The notes under the pieces are model-generated. The model saw nothing but the letters and a program-made list of their open reading frames with translations, was not told where the DNA came from and made no database searches. A DNA stretch of 64,000 nucleotides, taken from Streptomyces sp. Tu 3180 (GTDB taxonomy: Bacteria; Actinomycetota; Actinomycetes; Streptomycetales; Streptomycetaceae). Shown one piece after another: positions 1 through 7,052 of the stretch. The stretch is from positions 4,070,001 through 4,134,000 of the forward strand of contig NZ_WOXS01000002.1 in NCBI RefSeq assembly GCF_009852415.1, given 5' to 3'. Made by a program: the position numbers and the translations under genes. Every line of letters starts with the position of its first letter. The first letter of the stretch is position 1.

Positions 1-1729
1 TCGCGGTGAGGAGGTGTTCGAGGGCGTAGCCGATGCGCGGGACCAGCGCGAGCCAGGGCCGGAAGACCTCCGGGTACGCGGGCGGGGCGGCCGTCGCGGC
101 GAACGCGGGGTGCGCCGCGAGGTGCCGTACGACCGCGCCGCGCACCGCCGCGAAGGCGGCCGCGTCGGCGCTGTCCGCGTCCATGCGGCGGTCCCAGCGC
201 AGCAGGCGGTCGCGCAGGGCGGCGGCCGGGCCGCTCAGGTCCGTGCCGTCGAGGGCGGCGAGGCGGTCCAGCAGGGCGGCCGCGGAGGCGAGGTGGGTGT
301 CCGTGTGGATCGCGGACATGTCGGCGGCGGACCAGCGCGTCCGCCGGCCCAGCAGCGCGGTGATGCGGTCGGCGCGGTGCGGCGGGGCGAACTCGACGCC
401 GAGCGGGGCCGCGGGGCCGCGCTGGTTGGCCATCACGGCGACGCCGTCGGTCAGTCCGGCGCGCGGCGGCTCGTGCCAGCCCCGCCACTCGTGCCCGGGC
501 TCCCAGGCCGGCACCAGGCGGGTGCGGTTGGCCTCGGAGCGCACCGGGACCCGGCCGGCCACCCGGTGCAGGGTGCCGCCCTCGGTGTCGGCGGCCATGA
601 TCACGTTGACCGGCTCGGCCCACAGGTCGACGGCCCGGTCCACGTCGGCGACGCGGCGGGCCCGCAGCAGCGGCAGCAGGGCGGAGAAGCCGAGGTCGCC
701 GGTGACGCGGGGCGGGTGACGCAGGGCGACGGCGAGCGGGGGTCCGCCGGGCTCGGGCACCCCGTCGTCGAGGCCCTCGGGGCCGCCGATGACGACGGGG
801 CCGCGGTCGGTCTCGACGACCTCCACCTCGACCGGGTCCTCGCCCGCCACCTCGACGGTCTCGGTGTGCCGGGCGGCGCGGTGCCACGCCCCGTCCGGGC
901 CGAGCGCCTCCACGCCGTCCCCCGAGCTCTCGGCTCCGCTCGAGCAGGGGGTGCCCCCGTCGGTGCGGCGCAGCCGCTCGCGGTAGAGGTCCTGGTAGTC
1001 GGCCATGGCGTTGGTGATGGCCCAGGCGACCGTGCCGGTGTGGCCGAAGTGGGCGATGCCGGGGACGCCGGGCACGGCGAGGCCGACGACGTCGAACTCC
1101 GGGCAGGACAGGCGGATCTGCTGGTAGACGCCGGGGTCCTCGATGAAGCGGTGCGGGTCCCCGGCGATGACCGCCTGCCCGGTGACCGTGCGCTCCCCGG
1201 CGACGAGCCAGCCGTTGCTGCCCGCGGTGCCGGGGCCGTCGGTGGCGAACAGGCCGACGGCGTCCGCGCCGAGGTGGGCGGCGACGTGCTCGCGCCACAG
1301 CTTGGCGGGGAACCCGGCGAAGAGGATGTGGGTGGCGAGCCAGACCCCGAGGGGGGTCCAGGGCTCCCAGCGGCCGGGGGTGAGGGACACGCGGGCGAAC
1401 TCGGGGGCGGTGGCGGCGCTCAGCCCCTCGTTCACGCCCGCCGTGTAGGCCCGGACCCAGTCGGCCGTCTCCGGGTCCCTGCGCTCCAGTTCGTCCCAGC
1501 AGCGGCGGGCCGTGTCGGCCAGGCGGGCGCGGCGGGCGAAGCGGTCCCAGGGCAGGGCCTCGGGGCCGAGGAAGGACGCCGAGGTGCCCTGCGCGCGGTG
1601 CCGTTCCACCTCCAGCTGCCAGGCCCGGTCGAGGGCGGTGACCCGGCCCTGGGCGTGGGCGAGCCCGTTCGCGTCGGCCGCGCGCAGATGGGGGATGCCC
1701 CAGGGGTCCCGAAAGATCTCTCCGACCAC
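1..1729 (-). CDS. Penicillin acylase family Ntn-hydrolase (3' end outside window)
   Basis: Penicillin amidase/acyl-homoserine-lactone acylase family: an Ntn hydrolase that removes acyl chains from amides. About 576 residues are visible; the C-terminus lies beyond position 1. The N-terminus starts directly with the family hallmark IFRDPWGIPHLRA. The autocatalytic alpha/beta junction is TAGSNGW, with nucleophile Ser171 (codon 1217-1219). GTG at 1729 is chosen because the hallmark follows at once and TGAGGG lies about 7 nt upstream. No signal peptide is visible, unusual for a family that is mostly exported. A dispersed palindromic repeat (919-959) lies inside the gene and encodes a Gly/Ser/Cys insert (GGTPCSSGAESSG, about residues 257-270). 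It diverges from the siderophore-interacting protein gene across an iron box. The substrate cannot be told; PvdQ-like deacylation is one possibility. Confidence 0.88.
   Translation of the reverse strand, partial: MVGEIFRDPWGIPHLRAADANGLAHAQGRVTALDRAWQLEVERHRAQGTSASFLGPEALPWDRFARRARLADTARRCWDELERRDPETADWVRAYTAGVNEGLSAATAPEFARVSLTPGRWEPWTPLGVWLATHILFAGFPAKLWREHVAAHLGADAVGLFATDGPGTAGSNGWLVAGERTVTGQAVIAGDPHRFIEDPGVYQQIRLSCPEFDVVGLAVPGVPGIAHFGHTGTVAWAITNAMADYQDLYRERLRRTDGGTPCSSGAESSGDGVEALGPDGAWHRAARHTETVEVAGEDPVEVEVVETDRGPVVIGGPEGLDDGVPEPGGPPLAVALRHPPRVTGDLGFSALLPLLRARRVADVDRAVDLWAEPVNVIMAADTEGGTLHRVAGRVPVRSEANRTRLVPAWEPGHEWRGWHEPPRAGLTDGVAVMANQRGPAAPLGVEFAPPHRADRITALLGRRTRWSAADMSAIHTDTHLASAAALLDRLAALDGTDLSGPAAALRDRLLRWDRRMDADSADAAAFAAVRGAVVRHLAAHPAFAATAAPPAYPEVFRPWLALVPRIGYALEHLLTA
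919..959. repeat. Dispersed palindromic element inside the acylase gene
   Basis: C5 followed by GAGCTCTCGGCTCCGCTCGAG and then G5-TG-C5. It is the reverse complement (with variants) of the element at 51024-51062 and resembles a repeat I recall from Streptomyces intergenic DNA. Here it is within coding sequence and keeps the frame open. Confidence 0.7.
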
Positions 1730-1746
1730 TGTGCCCTCATTTCGCT

Positions 1747-1765
1747 TTAGGTTAGGCTCCCCTAA
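1747..1765. promoter_or_regulatory. Iron box (DmdR1/IdeR-type operator)
   Basis: TTAGGTTAGGCTCCCCTAA differs at one position from the actinobacterial iron-box consensus TTAGGTTAGGCTCACCTAA. It sits between the divergent acylase (start 1729) and siderophore-interacting protein (start 1805), so iron-bound DmdR could repress one or both. Confidence 0.85.
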
Positions 1766-1804
1766 GTAATCGTGGCGGAATCGTACGCGAAGGGTGAAGA
1801 CGCG

Positions 1805-2527
1805 ATGGGGCAGGGGCGGGGTTGGGAGGGCGCGGTCCTCAAACTGCTGCGCGCGAAGGACTTCCGGTTCACCGTGACGGGGGCCGAGGACGTCACCGCC
1901 GCGTACCGGCGGGTGCGCTTCGCCGACGGGGGGATGCTGGCGGCGACCGGGGTCCACCCCACGATGTGGGTGCGGCTGTGGTTCGACAACGCGGGCCGGC
2001 CGCACCAGCGGGCGTACACCCTGGTCGACCCGGACCCGGCGGCCGGCACCTTCAGCCTGGAGTTCGCGCTGCACGAGGGGTGCGCCAGCGACTGGGCGCG
2101 GGCGGCGAAGCCCGGGGACACCCTCGAGGCGACCGTGCAGGGCACGGGGTTCGAGGAGCCCAGCCCCGCCCCCTCCCACGTCTTCGCGGTCGGCGACCCG
2201 GCCTCGCTGCCGGCCATCAACTCGCTGCTCGGCGCGCTGGGTTCGGCTCCGGCGACCGTCTGGTTCGAGGGCACGCTCGACGGGCTGCCCTGGCGGGCCG
2301 ACCCGGAGCGGCACGAGGTGCGCGAGGTGCCCCGGCGGGAGGCCGGGGCGGCGCTGGTCGAGCGGGTGCGGGCCGACCTGCCCGAGCTGCTGCGGGCCAG
2401 TGTGGACCCGTACGTCTGGATCGCCTGCGACACCGCGACCACCCGGACGCTGTCGGCGTTCGTCCGCAAGGAACTGGGCGTGCCCAAGCAGCGGACGCAC
2501 GCGCTGGGGTACTGGCGCGCGGGCTGA
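1805..2527 (+). CDS. Siderophore-interacting FAD-binding protein (ferric-siderophore reductase type)
   Basis: 240-residue cytoplasmic flavoprotein of the SIP/ViuB family, which reduces ferric siderophores to release iron. The N-terminal FAD-binding barrel carries the RxYT signature (QRAYTLVDPD, near residue 70). The C-terminal NAD(P)H-binding half has VFAVGDPASLPAI and ends with the typical GYWRAG. ATG at 1805 is preferred over an in-frame GTG at 1772 because AAGGGTGAAG precedes it at suitable spacing. The iron box 40 nt upstream predicts induction in iron starvation. No siderophore synthesis or uptake genes are adjacent, so it probably serves siderophores handled elsewhere. Confidence 0.92.
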   Translation: MGQGRGWEGAVLKLLRAKDFRFTVTGAEDVTAAYRRVRFADGGMLAATGVHPTMWVRLWFDNAGRPHQRAYTLVDPDPAAGTFSLEFALHEGCASDWARAAKPGDTLEATVQGTGFEEPSPAPSHVFAVGDPASLPAINSLLGALGSAPATVWFEGTLDGLPWRADPERHEVREVPRREAGAALVERVRADLPELLRASVDPYVWIACDTATTRTLSAFVRKELGVPKQRTHALGYWRAG

Positions 2528-2646
2528 GCGGGCGGCGGCGGACGCGGTCCGGCCGGCCGGACCGCGTTCCCGTCCGTCCCGTTCCCGGATGATTTTTCCG
2601 GTGTCGTACTCCGGCGCCATGGCTGCGCCCGGAACGTCTTGACCGG

Positions 2647-2658
2647 TAGGCTTTCCGT
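2647..2658 (+). promoter_or_regulatory. Leaderless -10 element TAGGCT
   Basis: TAGGCT at 2647-2652 is followed by six bases and GTG at 2659, with no Shine-Dalgarno sequence. This is the arrangement expected for a leaderless transcript beginning at or near the start codon. Confidence 0.55.
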
Positions 2659-2955
2659 GTGATCTTCAAGCGCATCGGAAACGGCCGGCCGTACCCCGAC
2701 CACGGCCGGGAGAGCACCCGGCAGTGGGCGGACGTCGCGCCGCGCCCGGTCCGCCTCGATCAGCTCGTGACGACCAAGCAGCAGCTCGACCTCGAGACCC
2801 TCCTCGCCGAGGACTCGACCTTCTACGGCGACCTCTTCGCGCACGTCGTGAAGTGGCAGGGCGACCTGTACCTGGAGGACGGGCTGCACCGCGCGGTGCG
2901 GGCGGCGCTCCAGCAGCGGCAGGTGCTGCACGCCCGCGTCCTCGAGCTGGACTGA
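2659..2955 (+). CDS. Small ParB/sulfiredoxin-fold-like conserved protein
   Basis: 98 residues. The segment from RLDQLVTTKQQLDLETLL to DLYLEDGLHRAVRAALQQ looks like a minimal ParB-type fold: a leading beta/helix unit, then a DG.HR loop as in ParB-like nucleases and sulfiredoxins. I recall actinobacterial homologues being labelled VapB-like antitoxin, but no toxin gene is next to it, so I do not assert that role. GTG at 2659 is chosen from the leaderless promoter signature. It lies between the iron flavoprotein and the LytR_C gene, all on the same strand. Confidence 0.8.
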   Translation: MIFKRIGNGRPYPDHGRESTRQWADVAPRPVRLDQLVTTKQQLDLETLLAEDSTFYGDLFAHVVKWQGDLYLEDGLHRAVRAALQQRQVLHARVLELD

Positions 2956-2997
2956 CGCCGCTCCGGCGCCCCGCCGACACCCCCGTCGCGGCCGGTT

Positions 2998-3013
2998 TGA
3001 CCCTTTCGGGTCA
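2998..3013. terminator. Small hairpin after the ParB-like gene
   Basis: TGACCC-TTTC-GGGTCA, six perfect base pairs with a tetraloop, in the 120-bp gap before the next leaderless promoter. A weak terminator or an operator; the sequence does not decide. Confidence 0.35.
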
Positions 3014-3064
3014 GCCTGCACACAGTCGGATGATCACCCGGTATCCATTGTCGCCCGGGCGCAT

Positions 3065-3076
3065 TACGCTGCGCCC
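3065..3076 (+). promoter_or_regulatory. Leaderless -10 element TACGCT
   Basis: TACGCT (3065-3070), six bases, then ATG at 3077, without a Shine-Dalgarno sequence. Confidence 0.55.
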
Positions 3077-3709
3077 ATGAGCATGCTCACTCCTCCCGGC
3101 ATGGGCGGCCAGTACCGGATCACGGGTGACAAGTACCCGCGGATGCGCCGGCCCCGGCGGCGCGGCAGGCTCGTCGTCCTGACCGCCGCTTCGCTCGCCG
3201 TGCTCGGCGCCGCCGGCTGGGGCACGCTGCAGCTCATCGACGTGTTCACCGGCGGCGACCCCGCCTCCACGGCCGGCACCAAGGCCGTCTGCGCCGTCAA
3301 GGCGAGCCCCGTGGCCGTCCCGAAGGCCCTTCCCGAGCCCGGCACGATCACGGTCAACGTCCTCAACGCCACCACCCGCGGCGGTCTCGCCCAGAAGACC
3401 GCCGACGAGCTGAAGGAGCGCGGCTTCAGGATCGGCGAGGTCGCCAACGCGACCAAGGAGTACGACAAGAAGGTCAAGAGCACCGGTGTGCTGCTCGGGC
3501 CCGACTCCGCCCTCGACACCTCGCTGCCGGTGCTCGGCGCCCAGCTCGCCGGCGCCGAACGCCGCACCGACGCCGCCCGCAAGGGGAGCGAGGTCGACCT
3601 CATCATCGGCGACGCGTTCCGCGGTCTGACGAAGAAGACGGACGCCGACCGGGCCCTGGCCGCACTGACCGAGCCCGAGCCGGCGCCCACCGTGAAGAAG
3701 GGCTGCTGA
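3077..3709 (+). CDS. LytR C-terminal domain membrane-anchored protein
   Basis: 210 residues. A basic N-terminal segment (RMRRPRRRGR) precedes one transmembrane helix (about residues 31-53), so the rest should be extracytoplasmic. Residues about 90-180 form an LytR_C domain, recognisable from TITVNVLNATTRGGLAQKTADELKERGF and the later GPDSALDTSL and VDLIIGDAFRGL. Standalone LytR_C proteins lack the LCP phosphotransferase domain and are presumed to act at the cell wall, but the activity is unknown. The protein ends in Cys. It is convergent with upp. Confidence 0.88.
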   Translation: MSMLTPPGMGGQYRITGDKYPRMRRPRRRGRLVVLTAASLAVLGAAGWGTLQLIDVFTGGDPASTAGTKAVCAVKASPVAVPKALPEPGTITVNVLNATTRGGLAQKTADELKERGFRIGEVANATKEYDKKVKSTGVLLGPDSALDTSLPVLGAQLAGAERRTDAARKGSEVDLIIGDAFRGLTKKTDADRALAALTEPEPAPTVKKGC

Positions 3710-3750
3710 ACGGCGGCAAAGGACCGTCCCGGTGAACGGGCGGACCGGTC

Positions 3751-4386
3751 CTACTCGGCCGCCCCGTACATCCGGTCCCCGGCGTCGCCGAGGCCCGGCA
3801 CGATGTAACCCAGCTCGTTGAGGCGCTCGTCGACCGACGCCGTCACGACCGTCACCGGGGTGCCGGCCAGCTCGCGCTCCATGACCTCGACGCCCTCCGG
3901 CGCGGCCAGCAGCACCACGGCGGTCACGTCGTCCGCGCCGCGCTTGATCAGCTCCTGGATGCTCGCGACCAGCGTGCCGCCGGTGGCGAGCATCGGGTCC
4001 AGGACGTACACCTGACGCCCGGAGAGGTCCTCCGGCATCCGGGTGGCGTACGTCGAGGCCTGCAGCGTCTCCTCGTTGCGGATCATGCCGAGGAAACCCA
4101 CCTCGGCGGTCGGCAGCAGCCGGACCATGCCGTCCAGCATCCCGAGACCGGCCCGCAGGATCGGCACCACCAGCGGGCGCGGGTGGGACAGCTTCACCCC
4201 CGTGGTCCGCGCCACCGGCGTCTGGATGTCGACCTGCTCGGTGCGCACGTCACGCGTGGCCTCGTAGGCGAGCAGGGTGACCAGCTCGTCGGCGAGACGG
4301 CGGAAGGTCGCGGAGTCGGTGCGCTGGTCGCGCAGCGTGGTGAGCTTGTGGGCGACCAGGGGGTGGTCGACGACGTGGAGACGCAT
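3751..4386 (-). CDS. upp: Uracil phosphoribosyltransferase
   Basis: 211 residues, normal length for Upp. Converts uracil plus PRPP to UMP in pyrimidine salvage. Visible signatures: the N-terminus MRLHVVDHPLVAHKLT, the RAGLGM segment, the PRPP-binding loop VYVLDPMLATGGT, and the uracil-binding C-terminus ELGYIVPGLGDAGDRMYG. ATG at 4386 is chosen because the family N-terminus starts there; the open frame upstream is proline/glycine-rich and unrelated. It is a single gene, convergent with the LytR_C gene and divergent from the small basic protein at 4524. Confidence 0.97.
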   Translation of the reverse strand: MRLHVVDHPLVAHKLTTLRDQRTDSATFRRLADELVTLLAYEATRDVRTEQVDIQTPVARTTGVKLSHPRPLVVPILRAGLGMLDGMVRLLPTAEVGFLGMIRNEETLQASTYATRMPEDLSGRQVYVLDPMLATGGTLVASIQELIKRGADDVTAVVLLAAPEGVEVMERELAGTPVTVVTASVDERLNELGYIVPGLGDAGDRMYGAAE

Positions 4387-4523
4387 GTCCCCAACAGTAA
4401 CCGGGCCCGGAGGGCCCGGTGTCCCCGCGCGCGGCAAGCCGCCCGGCCCCCCGCCACTCACTCGCTGGCGTCAAACCGCTCGTCCGGGGGAAAGTGGGAG
4501 GGACGGACTGAGGTGGTGAACCG

Positions 4524-4727
4524 ATGCCTGAGCAGGAGTACCGAGACGATCCGTCGTCGCGCGAGAGGCCCGGCCCGGCCGAGACGGAGGCCGAGCGGCG
4601 GCGGCGCCGCGCCCGGTTCCTGCGCGAGCTCGCCGAGGCCCGGGCCCTGCGCGACCGGGTCCAGCCGCGCCGCGCCAAGGCGGCCCGGCTGCGCCACGCG
4701 ATGCGCATGCGGACCTTCCGCTGGTAG
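4524..4727 (+). CDS. Small highly charged protein, function unknown
   Basis: 67 residues, rich in Arg and Glu, predicted almost wholly helical (ERRRRRARFLRELAEARALRDRV), with no Cys or membrane segment. GAGGTGG sits at good spacing before ATG 4524, supporting real translation. The length and charge pattern suit a small nucleic-acid- or membrane-surface-binding protein, but nothing specific can be claimed. Confidence 0.7.
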   Translation: MPEQEYRDDPSSRERPGPAETEAERRRRRARFLRELAEARALRDRVQPRRAKAARLRHAMRMRTFRW

Positions 4728-5135
4728 GCGAACCCGGATGCACGGCGTGTCGGCGGCCCGTGCCCGCGGCCCGTACCGGTGGCCCTTACCGACGGCGGGG
4801 GCCGGCGGCGCGGACCGCGCGTACGGCGCGTGCGCGGCGCGCGCACAGGAAGATCGCGTAACGCGCGCGTGTTTCCGAAGCGGCCGCGCGGGGAGGACGG
4901 GCAAAGCCGCGTACGATCCGCACGTGGCGGCAACGAGTGCGCTGGTGAGTCCTTCACGGGCACACTCGGCGGCCTGCGGTCGAAACCGCCGGACACAGGG
5001 AGCCGAAGACGTCCCCTGATGGCTTTGTTTCTGCCACGATTCCGAATGGGTGGGGCTCTGGAGAGCACTCCCCACCCGCAGCCTCCGCCGGGGGGACCCC
5101 CAACCGGCACGCCTATGACCAGTGGGAGAGTCACG
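4728..5135. other. Intergenic region before the tadA partner gene, with hairpins
   Basis: No credible gene here. A possible -10 element TACGAT is at about 4910-4915. Closer to the gene are two hairpins: GGGTGGGG/CCCCACCC (5048-5055/5070-5077, 14-nt loop) and GGGGG-A-CCCCC (5091-5101). They lie 20-90 nt before the GTG start, so they may shape the 5' leader or be remnants of a dispersed repeat. Confidence 0.5.
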
Positions 5136-5681
5136 GTGTACTTCGCCGCACTGCTCGCGCGCACCGAAGACGGGTGGGAAGCGAGCGACACGGAGCTCGA
5201 CGATGTGGAAACCCTGTCGGATCTGGCCGACCTGGCCCGGGAAGCCTCTCCCGACGAGGACACGGTGCTCGTGCTGATCGAGCAGGAGGACGGCTGGTTC
5301 GGCGTCGTCCGCGTGGACGGCGAGGAGGATCCCCGGATCTACGTCTCCGACGCCGCCGCAGCCGCTCGCAGCAGCTACGGGGAGATCCTGCTCACCGACG
5401 AGCTGCTGGGCCGTGAGCCCGGGGACGACGGTGCCGACCTGGACGCCCTGGACCTCGACGGCACGGAGGACGGTGAACCCGACGACGAGGACGCCGGCGC
5501 CGGGGCCGGCGCGGTCGCCGTCGGCTCCGCCGACGCCGTGCCGCACGGACCGGTCGGTGACGCGCAGGTCCTGGAGGACCTGGGCGTGAGCGAGAAGGAG
5601 TTGCGTTCGATGACCGAGGACGCCCTCAGCGAGATCGCGGAGGCCCTGGGCGCCTCCGAGGTCCTGGAGACCGTCCGCTGA
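5136..5681 (+). CDS. tRNA adenosine deaminase-associated protein
   Basis: 181 residues, acidic. The N-terminus YFAALLARTEDGWEASDTEL and the segment VLVLIEQEDGWFGVVRVDGEEDPRIYVSDA are characteristic of the actinobacterial protein encoded next to tadA. An Asp/Glu/Gly/Ala-rich low-complexity linker (about residues 95-135) separates this from a helical C-terminus (DLGVSEKELRSMTEDAL). GTG at 5136 is preferred over in-frame ATG 5115 because GGGAGAG lies 6-7 nt before it. The role is inferred from conserved linkage only; it may assist or regulate TadA. Confidence 0.88.
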   Translation: MYFAALLARTEDGWEASDTELDDVETLSDLADLAREASPDEDTVLVLIEQEDGWFGVVRVDGEEDPRIYVSDAAAAARSSYGEILLTDELLGREPGDDGADLDALDLDGTEDGEPDDEDAGAGAGAVAVGSADAVPHGPVGDAQVLEDLGVSEKELRSMTEDALSEIAEALGASEVLETVR

Positions 5682-5713
5682 CCGCGCCGGCCGCCCCCGG
5701 GCCGCCGGACCCG

Positions 5714-6169
5714 GTGCGCGACCCCTGGCGGTCCGCGATGCGACTCGCCCTGGACGAGGCCGAACGGGCCGTCCGGGGCGGGGACGTCCCGGTCGGGGCC
5801 GTCGTCCTGGCCCCGGACGGCACCACCGTGCTGGCCCGCGGCCACAACGAGCGCGAGGCCGGCGGCGACCCCACGGCGCACGCCGAGGTGCTCGCCGTCC
5901 GGCGGGCCGCCGCGCGCCTCGGGGAGTGGCGGCTGGCGGGCTGCACCCTGGTGGTCACGCTGGAGCCGTGCACGATGTGCGCGGGCGCGATCCAGCAGGC
6001 GCGGGTGGACCGGGTCGTCTACGGCGCGCGCGACGAGAAGGCCGGCGCGGCCGGTTCCCTCTGGGACGTCCTGCGCGACCGGCGGCTCAACCACCGGCCC
6101 GAGGTGATCGAGGGCGTGCTCGCCGAGGAGTGCGCCCGGCCGCTCACGGAGTTCTTCCGCGAGCGGTGA
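5714..6169 (+). CDS. tadA: tRNA(adenine-34) deaminase
   Basis: 151 residues, full length. Converts A34 to inosine in the tRNA-Arg(ACG) anticodon; its expected substrate, tRNA-Arg(ACG), is in this window at 28198-28270. Cytidine-deaminase-fold motifs are complete: HAEV (zinc ligand His56, proton shuttle Glu58) and PCTMCAG (zinc ligands Cys86 and Cys89). The GTG start at 5714 is 32 nt after the partner gene, implying co-transcription. RDPWRSAMRLALDEA is the usual N-terminal helix. Confidence 0.95.
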   Translation: MRDPWRSAMRLALDEAERAVRGGDVPVGAVVLAPDGTTVLARGHNEREAGGDPTAHAEVLAVRRAAARLGEWRLAGCTLVVTLEPCTMCAGAIQQARVDRVVYGARDEKAGAAGSLWDVLRDRRLNHRPEVIEGVLAEECARPLTEFFRER

Positions 6170-6214
6170 ACACCGATTTCGAACCACGCCCCCCTGTGCT
6201 GTAAGGTCTCCCTC

Positions 6215-6299
6215 GGTAGCGTGTCCGAGCGGCCGAAGGAGCTCGCCTCGAAAGCGAGTGTGGCGCAAGTCACCGAGGGTTCAAATCCCTCCGCTACCG
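6215..6299 (+). tRNA. tRNA-Ser(CGA)
   Basis: 85 nt. Acceptor GGTAGCG/CGCTACC with discriminator G; anticodon loop CTCGAAA gives CGA (6249-6251). Long variable arm as in class II tRNAs; T-arm GAGGG-TTCAAAT-CCCTC. CCA is not encoded. Reads UCG codons. Confidence 0.96.
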
Positions 6300-6304
6300 C
6301 TCCT

Positions 6305-6334
6305 GAAGGGCCCTGTCGTCAGACGGGGCCCTTC
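6305..6334 (+). terminator. Terminator after tRNA-Ser(CGA)
   Basis: GAAGGGCCC/GGGCCCTTC stem immediately downstream of the tRNA. Confidence 0.8.
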
Positions 6335-6402
6335 GTGCGATCATGGGCCCCGCTCGATGCACGTGTGACACCGGCGCACGTCAGTGACAGGGGAGGGCCG
6401 CG

Positions 6403-6579
6403 ATGGCGGTGAATGCGAAGAAGATCGCCGTCTACGTCCTTGTGGTCTTCGTGCTGTACGTGATCATCACGGATCCGGCCGGGGCGGCCGACTACGTCCA
6501 GATAGGGTTCGAGGGCATATCGGACGCCGCGAAAGCCGTCGGCGACTTCATGACCTGGCTCGCGGACGGAGGAAAGTGA
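6403..6579 (+). CDS. Small single-span membrane protein
   Basis: 58 residues, too short for many gene callers. MAVNAKKIAVYV is followed by a hydrophobic helix (VLVVFVLYVIITDPAG), then a short amphipathic tail with a GDFMTWL segment. GGGAGGG lies before the ATG. Its stop overlaps the start of the Dabb gene (ATGA), so the two are translationally coupled. Function unknown; a phage-shock/holin-like or stress membrane peptide is conceivable. Confidence 0.75.
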   Translation: MAVNAKKIAVYVLVVFVLYVIITDPAGAADYVQIGFEGISDAAKAVGDFMTWLADGGK

Positions 6580-6872
6580 TGATCCGCCACCTGGTGCTCT
6601 TCAGGCTGAACGAGGGCGTCGAGCGGGACGACCCGAGGGTCGTGGAGGGCGTGGAGGCCTTCCGCTCGCTCGACGGCAAGATCCCGGAGATCCGTTTCTG
6701 GGAGTGCGCCTGGAACATCAGCGACCGCCCCATCGCCTACGACTTCGCCATCAACTCGGCGTTCGAGGACGCCCGGGCCCTCGCCCGGTACGTGGAGCAC
6801 CCGGAGCACCAGGCGGGCGTCGGACTGTGGCGCGAGTTCGCCACGTGGGTGATCGCCGACTACGAATTCTGA
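6579..6872 (+). CDS. Dabb (stress-responsive alpha/beta-barrel) domain protein
   Basis: 97 residues, the whole Dabb fold: MIRHLVLFRLNEGVE at the N-terminus, FWECAWNISDRPIAYDFAINSAFEDARAL in the middle, and YVEHPEHQAGVGLWREFATWVIADYEF at the end. Dabb proteins are small dimeric barrels; some act as cyclases or stress proteins, and no specific chemistry can be assigned here. It overlaps the preceding small membrane protein gene and is followed by a strong terminator, so the two form a dicistron. It lies just upstream of sigF. Confidence 0.92.
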   Translation: MIRHLVLFRLNEGVERDDPRVVEGVEAFRSLDGKIPEIRFWECAWNISDRPIAYDFAINSAFEDARALARYVEHPEHQAGVGLWREFATWVIADYEF

Positions 6873-6886
6873 CCTTCTGCCCCCAG

Positions 6887-6915
6887 AAGCCCTCCGCCGT
6901 GACGGCGGGGGCTTT
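6887..6915 (+). terminator. Terminator after the Dabb gene
   Basis: AAGCCCTCCGCCG-TGA-CGGCGGGGGCTTT, a near-perfect GC stem ending in T residues. Confidence 0.85.
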
Positions 6916-7052
6916 CCTATGGAGGGGCCCGTGTTCACACCCAACACGGAATATGCGGTGCTTGCACACAGTGAGCCTGTCTTGTGATGCTATGACCGCT
7001 TTTGATGGACGAGTTGACGAACGAGTTGACCGATGAAGAGGTGGCGTTGACC

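Noticed and set aside
14..1750. Plus-strand open frame of 578 codons at the window start
   Set aside because: Gly/Val/Arg-rich shadow of the penicillin acylase, which has recognisable motifs on the minus strand.
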